The position numbers and the translations under genes were made by a program. Positions 15,147 through 19,180 of a stretch of 19,180 nucleotides of DNA are shown one piece after another (position 1 is the stretch's first letter; each line of letters starts with the position of its first letter). Below the pieces are notes generated by a model. It was not told the origin of the DNA. It made no database searches and saw only the letters and a list, made by a program, of their open reading frames with translations. This DNA is from an uncultured Collinsella sp. (GTDB taxonomy: Bacteria > Actinomycetota > Coriobacteriia > Coriobacteriales > Coriobacteriaceae): contig UQHQ01000035.1 of NCBI GenBank assembly GCA_900540945.1, forward strand, positions 1 through 19,180. Direction: 5' to 3'.

Positions 15147-15269
15147 GGGTTGATTGCCCCTTTCGTTGCGGCCGGAAGATGGCCTTGCTGACAAGGCGCA
15201 TGGCGATGTTGTTGCCGCGCGCCGTGCATAAGTTTAACGGTTTGTTGTATCGAGCAGCTCGTCGCAGCC

Positions 15270-16811
15270 CTACTGTACGGAGCCGAGCGAGCGTTTGACG
15301 GCATCATGCCAGCCCGCCAGGTTTTGCTCGCGGCGCTCGGCGGACATATGGGGAAGGAAGGTCTTAACGATCTGAGCGTTTTGCTCCAGCTCCTCCAGGT
15401 CCTCCCAATAGCCGACGGCAAGGCCCGCCAAGTACGCGGCGCCAATCGCCGTGGTCTCCACCGTCTCGCACTGCAGCACGGGGATATCCAGCAGATCGGC
15501 CTGAAATTGCATGATGAACTCGTTGCGCGAGGCACCGCCATCGACGGACAGGCGCTCAATCGAAAGTCCCACGTCCTGTTCCATGGCGCGTAGCACGTCA
15601 TAACTCTGGTAGGCCATGGACTCGCAGGCCGCACGCACAATGGTCGCGCGACTCGAGGCGCCGGTCAGGCCGCACACGATACCGCGAGCATGCGGGTCCC
15701 ACCAGGGAGCGCCCAGGCCTGCGAAGGCGGGGACGAAGTAGCAGCCCTCGTTGTCGCTGATCGAAGTGGCGAGTTGCGCGGACTCGCTCACGCTCGAGAT
15801 GATGCCCATGTTGTTGCGCAGCCAATTCATGGTTGAGCCGGCGGCAAAGATAGAGCCCTCGAGCGCATAGCTGATCTTGCCGTCCGCGGCGATACCGATC
15901 GTGGAGACCAGACCGTTCTTGGATTCGACGATCTCGTCGCCGGTGTTCATGAGCATAAAGCAACCCGTGCCATAGGTGTTTTTGGTCTGGCCGGGATGGA
16001 AGCAGCAGTGGCCGAACAGCGACGCCTGCTGGTCGCCCGCCACGCCCATGATGGGTGGCATGTTGGTCATGATGTCGCTCGCGACGCGGCCGTAGTCGCC
16101 CGAGCTCCAACGAACCTCGGGCATCATGGAACGTGGAACGTCAAAGAGCGCCAGCAGATCGTCGTCCCAATCGAGCGTATGGATATTAAAGAGCGCGGTG
16201 CGGCTGGCATTGGTGTAGTCGGTGGCAAAGACCTGACCGCCGGTGAGGTTGTAGATGAGCCAGGTGTCGATGGTGCCGAACATGAGGTCGCCCGCCACCG
16301 CGCTCTCACGCGCACCGTCAACGTTGTCGAGGATCCACTGCACCTTGGAAGCCGAAAAATACGGATCGAGTGTGAGTCCCGTGCGGGAGCGCACCAGTTC
16401 TTCTGCGCCCTGCTCGACCAGCTCGTCGATCAAAGGTGCGGTGCGACGGCATTGCCACACGATGGCGTTATAGATGGGTTGGCCGCTTATGCGGTCCCAC
16501 ACCACCGTGGTCTCGCGCTGGTTGGAGATACCGATGGCGGCAATGCGGTCAGAATGGATGCTGCTCTTAAACTGGACCTCCATCATCACGCCGATCTGGC
16601 TGGCAAGCACCTCCGTGGGATCCTGCTCCACCCAGCCGGGGCGCGGGAAGCTGGTTTTGACGCTACGGCGCGCCTGGGCGACGATGCAGCCGTACTCGTC
16701 GACGATGGTCGCGAGTACCGAGGTAGTGCCGCAGTCGAGCGCCATGATGTAGGAACCGCCAAAGCTAAACGAGGCGTCTTCCATACCCAGGCTACCTAGA
16801 TTCAACGACAT
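15270..16811 (-). CDS. glpK: Glycerol kinase-like FGGY carbohydrate kinase
   Basis: The protein has 513 residues (usual about 500). Glycerol kinase makes sn-glycerol 3-phosphate from glycerol and ATP. Substrate residues match GlpK: Arg99-Glu100 (SNQRETTVVWD), Trp119, Tyr151 (LDPYFSASK) and catalytic Asp260 (VAGDQQASLFG). Other GlpK stretches are TYGTGCFMLMNTG, YFVPAFAGLGAPWWDP and DGGASRNEF. Unusual points are LDCGTTSVL (26-33) where GlpK has LDQGTTSSR, so the ADP-contacting Arg is Leu33, and WQCRRT where WQDRRT is nearly invariant. The N-terminus is about 15 residues longer than in E. coli. The ATG at 16811 has AGGTG 6 nt upstream and follows the sua5 stop by 13 nt. Glycerol kinase is the best call; another polyol kinase is possible. 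No glycerol facilitator or glycerol-phosphate dehydrogenase gene is adjacent. Confidence 0.85.
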   Translation of the reverse strand: MSLNLGSLGMEDASFSFGGSYIMALDCGTTSVLATIVDEYGCIVAQARRSVKTSFPRPGWVEQDPTEVLASQIGVMMEVQFKSSIHSDRIAAIGISNQRETTVVWDRISGQPIYNAIVWQCRRTAPLIDELVEQGAEELVRSRTGLTLDPYFSASKVQWILDNVDGARESAVAGDLMFGTIDTWLIYNLTGGQVFATDYTNASRTALFNIHTLDWDDDLLALFDVPRSMMPEVRWSSGDYGRVASDIMTNMPPIMGVAGDQQASLFGHCCFHPGQTKNTYGTGCFMLMNTGDEIVESKNGLVSTIGIAADGKISYALEGSIFAAGSTMNWLRNNMGIISSVSESAQLATSISDNEGCYFVPAFAGLGAPWWDPHARGIVCGLTGASSRATIVRAACESMAYQSYDVLRAMEQDVGLSIERLSVDGGASRNEFIMQFQADLLDIPVLQCETVETTAIGAAYLAGLAVGYWEDLEELEQNAQIVKTFLPHMSAERREQNLAGWHDAVKRSLGSVQ

Positions 16812-16824
16812 CGCTTACACCTTT

Positions 16825-17568
16825 CTATTGCATCGGGTCGGACAGGACCCGCTCGATCTCTGATGCGGGGAGCGCGCCTTGGCGCAGGATCTGGAGCTCG
16901 CCGCGCTGAAACGACACGATGGTTGAGGCGTCGCGACACGGGGTCTCACCTGCATCGACAGCCACATCGACCCCCTCCAGGATGCGCTCCTCCACCGTGA
17001 CAAAACTTGCCGGCGCGGGCGCGCCGTGCGTGTTGGCGCTGGTGCAGGCAAGAGGGCTGCCGCAGGCGCGGATGAGCGCCTGAACCACGGGCGAGGCCGA
17101 AGCGCGAAGTGCCACCGTGTCGTCGGCGGCGCGCATAAAGGTCGGCACGCAGGGGGCCGCCTTGACCACGATAGTCAGGGCGCCCGGCCAGCATCGTCGG
17201 GCGAGCACGCGGGCCTCGTTAGGGATATCCACGCCATAGCGGTCGAGGGCCTCGGCATCATCGACCAGCCAGGCAACCGTTTGGGTGAGCTCGCGCTGCT
17301 TGAGGGTAAAGATGCGACGATATCCGGTACCGAGGGCGGGGGCCGCGGCGCCGTTGACGGTGGCCTGCGGATCGCGCGGCCACGGCAGAGGTTCACTTGT
17401 ATCTTGTGGAACGGCATCCGAGAAGGCGTTGACCGCCACGGCGACACCGTAGACCGTCTCGGTTGGAATAAGCGCCAGGCCACCGCGACCGAGTAGCTCG
17501 GCCGTGCGCTCGACTGCAAGCCGATGCGGCTCGCGCGCTCCCTCGTATACCCGATAGACCGTCTGCAT
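16825..17568 (-). CDS. L-threonylcarbamoyladenylate synthase (Sua5/YwlC/YrdC family)
   Basis: The protein has 247 residues. It uses threonine, bicarbonate and ATP to make threonylcarbamoyl-AMP for the universal tRNA t6A37 modification. YrdC-fold motifs are PTETVYGVAV (35-44), FTLKQRE (87-93), WPGALTIVVK (127-136), VALRAS (152-157), CTSANTHGAPAP (175-186) and ASTIVSFQRGELQILRQG (214-231). It ends after the YrdC domain, without the C-terminal Sua5 domain. An extra stretch of about 34 residues (49-82, rich in Pro and Ala) sits between PTETVYG and the KxR motif, where the family is normally continuous. The ATG at 17568 has a GGGG site 12 nt upstream. Linkage to prmC and the atp operon is conserved in Gram-positive bacteria. 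Confidence 0.92.
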   Translation of the reverse strand: MQTVYRVYEGAREPHRLAVERTAELLGRGGLALIPTETVYGVAVAVNAFSDAVPQDTSEPLPWPRDPQATVNGAAAPALGTGYRRIFTLKQRELTQTVAWLVDDAEALDRYGVDIPNEARVLARRCWPGALTIVVKAAPCVPTFMRAADDTVALRASASPVVQALIRACGSPLACTSANTHGAPAPASFVTVEERILEGVDVAVDAGETPCRDASTIVSFQRGELQILRQGALPASEIERVLSDPMQ

Positions 17569-17702
17569 GTGTATGCCAGCCCCTTACGCTCTGGTGCAAG
17601 TTTGTTTACTGTGGGGCATTCTCGCACGAAACGTTCAACCTATTTGCCCAGAGCGCATGTTGGTTTGGTGAGCGGCTCTAGTAGTCGGTGAAAGTGAGGG
17701 GG

Positions 17703-18149
17703 TTATTGGACAGCTACGAACTTCTTTGGTCTTCCGGCGTGACGTTCTTGGGCGGCGTAACGTTCGATGCTGTCTATCGTTATCATCCGACGACCGTCGA
17801 CGAGTTCAACATCGAGCTTTCCGGCTTTGACCAGCGCGGTAATCCGCGGAGCGGAGACTTTGAGGTCCAGTGCTGCGTCTTTAAATGTGCGGCACGCCGC
17901 TTCCCGAGCGCCCTCGTGGTCGATTTCGACTGAAAGGGCCACGACCTCGGCCGAGCGTTCGTACCCTGCCGGAGTCAAACCGTTGTTGAGATCGTCGGCC
18001 AAAAACGCCATCAGCGCCTCGGTGGCATGGGCAATCGCTTCTTCGCGCGTATCGCCATCGGCAAAGGCGCCGGGAATCTGCGGGAAGCTGGCGCAGTAAC
18101 CGTCGTCTTCTTTTATGAGAACGCAGTCATAGGTAAATCGCTGCCTCAT
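17703..18149 (-). CDS. hicB: HicB-family antitoxin with C-terminal DNA-binding segment
   Basis: The protein has 148 residues from the ATG at 18149, which has GGAGG 4 nt upstream; the upstream extension to 18194 overlaps hicA and is not similar. The N-terminal half (1-60) is the partial RNase-H fold of HicB: YDCVLIKEDDGYCASFPQIPG, then GDTREEAIAHATEAL. HicB binds and blocks HicA and usually represses the operon. The C-terminal part (about 98-137) reads VSAPRITALVKAGKLDVELVDGRRMITIDSIERY in sense, which resembles an excisionase/MerR-type winged helix rather than the ribbon-helix-helix or Cro-like domain of well-studied HicB. It ends in a basic RPKK. It lies 11 nt after hicA and shares its promoter. 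Confidence 0.85.
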   Translation of the reverse strand: MRQRFTYDCVLIKEDDGYCASFPQIPGAFADGDTREEAIAHATEALMAFLADDLNNGLTPAGYERSAEVVALSVEIDHEGAREAACRTFKDAALDLKVSAPRITALVKAGKLDVELVDGRRMITIDSIERYAAQERHAGRPKKFVAVQ

Positions 18150-18160
18150 TTTGCCTCCAA

Positions 18161-18346
18161 CTACCATCCAGCTTGGCGACGAATACTTGCCCACGTGCCC
18201 TTCTTTGGTCGATCACCACCAGAGCCGTTCACGGTGACAGCACGGTCACCAGAAACATACTTAGCATGACTACCGACTTGCGCGACCTTCACGAATCCAT
18301 CGTGCTTGAGTAGGGCAATGATTTCCCGAAAGGTAGGAGGTTGCAT
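18161..18346 (-). CDS. hicA: HicA-family mRNA interferase toxin
   Basis: The protein has 61 residues, the usual size. HicA is a small double-stranded-RNA-binding-fold ribonuclease that cuts mRNA and stops growth when not bound by HicB. The N-terminus (TFREIIALLKHDGFVKV) and the GSHAKY motif with the catalytic His27 are clear; the C-terminal KKGTWASIRRQAG matches the final family helix. The ATG at 18346 has GAGG 7 nt upstream. The gene is first in the pair, as is usual for hicAB, and stands between prmC and sua5, which are neighbours in many relatives. Confidence 0.87.
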   Translation of the reverse strand: MQPPTFREIIALLKHDGFVKVAQVGSHAKYVSGDRAVTVNGSGGDRPKKGTWASIRRQAGW

Positions 18347-18370
18347 GGGCCGACCTCTTTCAGCCGTCCT

Positions 18371-18400
18371 AATTATAAACTACTTTATAATTTTTGCTAA
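18371..18400 (-). promoter_or_regulatory. hicAB promoter with overlapping inverted-repeat operator
   Basis: On the minus strand TTAGCA (18395-18400) and TATAAT (18372-18377) are 17 bp apart, a strong sigma-70-type promoter starting about 18 nt before the hicA ribosome site region. A perfect inverted repeat, AATTATAAA-N4-TTTATAATT (18371-18392), covers the -10 box and most of the spacer, so a bound dimer would block RNA polymerase. This fits autoregulation by HicB. The block is far richer in A/T than the rest of the window. Confidence 0.75.
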
Positions 18401-18421
18401 CCAGTTAATAAATATTACTGG
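18401..18421. repeat. Imperfect inverted repeat across the prmC stop codon
   Basis: CCAGT-T-AATA and TATT-ACTGG form a 9-bp inverted repeat with one bulged base. It includes the prmC stop (18415-18417) and borders the hicAB -35 box. There is no U-run after it on the prmC side, so it is not a good terminator. It may be a second regulator site or the edge of the inserted hicAB segment. Confidence 0.4.
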
Positions 18422-19180
18422 CGCTGTTTGGGCTCGGTGACGATGGCTCGGACGATGCGGGGGCGATCGGTGAGGTCGTGGACGATGCGCACGTCCGACA
18501 GACCCGCTTGACGACAGAGCTCGGCCGCAGCGTCGAGCGCGCCCTCGTAGAGCTCGCAGGCAAACAGGCCGCCGGCGCGCAGCATGTAGGGCGCCGCGTT
18601 GAGCAGACGGCGGAAGATATCGAGGCCGTCGGCGCCGCCCTCGAGCGCCAGGTCGGGCTCAAAGTCCTTGACCTCGCGCGGCAGTGAGCGCATGACATCG
18701 GTGGGGATGTAGGGCGGGTTGGAGACAAGCACGTCGAAGGTGCCCCACTCCTCGCGGGGAATGGAACTCACCAGGTTCGTGAGGCTAAAGGCGACCTCAT
18801 CGGATGTGAGACCGAGCGCGTCGCGGTTTTTGGTGGCCAGATCGATAGCGCGCGGCTCGATATCGGTGGCGGTGCAGGTAACGTGGCCGCGGCGCTCCCA
18901 GGCAAGGGAGAGCGAGATGCAACCCGTGCCGCAGCCGACCTCGAGAACGCGGGCGATGCGGGGCTCGGCTGGGGCAGGCGAAGCGGCATCCTGAGCTGAA
19001 GCCGTCTCCTGGTCGGCACCCTCGATGGCGATGCCGTATTCGTCGAGCTCGGACTCGGCGGCTTCCGCGACTTCGGCTTCTGCTGCCTGCGCGGCTTCCT
19101 CGGCCTCGCGGTCGGCCAGCTCCTCGGCATAGGCACGGCTGCCGAGCACCGCGCTAACCAGCGCCGCCTCGCTGCAGTAC
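18415..19180 (-). CDS. prmC: PrmC/HemK release-factor glutamine methyltransferase, 5' end outside the window
   Basis: The frame is open to the window edge and gives the last 255 codons; the N-terminal helical domain is missing because it lies beyond 19180. PrmC methylates the Gln of the GGQ motif in release factors RF1 and RF2. Visible are SAM-binding motif I VLEVGCGTGCISLSL, the acidic post-motif TATDIEPRAI and the substrate-binding NPPYIP, which defines N5-glutamine methyltransferases. Before motif I there is an unusual Ala/Glu-rich, acidic linker of about 60 residues (roughly 18955-19140) where most PrmC proteins pass directly from the RPETE helix to motif I. The C-terminus (IVRAIVTEPKQRQ) is normal. 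The gene is next to hicAB and, beyond it, sua5. Confidence 0.9.
   Translation of the reverse strand, partial: YCSEAALVSAVLGSRAYAEELADREAEEAAQAAEAEVAEAAESELDEYGIAIEGADQETASAQDAASPAPAEPRIARVLEVGCGTGCISLSLAWERRGHVTCTATDIEPRAIDLATKNRDALGLTSDEVAFSLTNLVSSIPREEWGTFDVLVSNPPYIPTDVMRSLPREVKDFEPDLALEGGADGLDIFRRLLNAAPYMLRAGGLFACELYEGALDAAAELCRQAGLSDVRIVHDLTDRPRIVRAIVTEPKQRQ

Noticed and set aside
15143..15229. 28-codon minus-strand frame whose TGA overlaps the upp ATG (a possible leader peptide).
   Set aside because: The ATG overlap is attractive, but there is no Shine-Dalgarno before its start and no recognisable sequence.
15147..15269. Search for a promoter or terminator between glpK and upp.
   Set aside because: Only poor -10-like matches and no stable hairpin with a U-run were found.
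1..19180. CRISPR arrays, tRNA or rRNA genes, transposases and phage genes.
   Set aside because: No regularly spaced repeats, cloverleaf-like sequence or mobile-element protein was seen on either strand.

Overview
The window is a GC-rich bacterial chromosome segment. It most likely comes from a Coriobacteriia actinobacterium of the Collinsella kind. I base this on the gene order, on F0F1 subunits that look actinobacterial, and on strong Shine-Dalgarno sites with frequent GTG and TTG starts. The genus is inferred, not proven. Except for pepT, every gene I accept lies on the minus strand, so transcription mostly runs from high to low coordinates.

Right end to centre (19180 to 14499): the 3' part of prmC (release-factor methyltransferase) is followed by a hicA-hicB toxin-antitoxin pair with its own AT-rich promoter/operator. 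Next come a Sua5/YrdC-type tRNA threonylcarbamoyladenosine synthase gene, a glycerol-kinase-like gene and upp (uracil phosphoribosyltransferase). Centre (14219 to 7336): a complete F-type ATP synthase operon, atpI-like-B-E-F-H-A-G-D-C, with overlapping or nearly touching genes and a recognisable promoter upstream. Then murA (TTG start, directly behind a terminator hairpin) and an LCP-family cell-wall ligase gene follow. The prmC-sua5-upp-atpI-atpBEFHAGDC-murA order is an old synteny shared in large part with Bacillus and mycobacteria; hicAB and glpK look like insertions into it.

Left end (4470 to 1): pepT (peptidase T) is read rightward and converges on the LCP gene across an intergenic region full of hairpins. 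It diverges from a small DtxR/MntR-like metal-responsive regulator, and a perfect 20-bp palindrome sits between the two. Downstream of the regulator lie a homocysteine S-methyltransferase-family gene and a phosphohexomutase-family gene.

The most notable observations are these. (1) The methyltransferase gene has a 46-nt insertion made of a 23-nt repeat plus a 23-nt spacer. It shifts the frame so that translation misses the apparent ancestral stop and runs through the gene's own terminator. (2) The hicAB promoter has a perfect inverted repeat over its -10 element, and the HicB antitoxin ends in an excisionase-like DNA-binding segment. (3) There is a perfect palindrome in the regulator/pepT divergent region. 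(4) The phosphohexomutase and the glycerol-kinase-like protein carry unusual active-site residues. (5) murA starts only 12 nt after a terminator U-tract. I saw no tRNA, rRNA, CRISPR array, transposase or phage gene.
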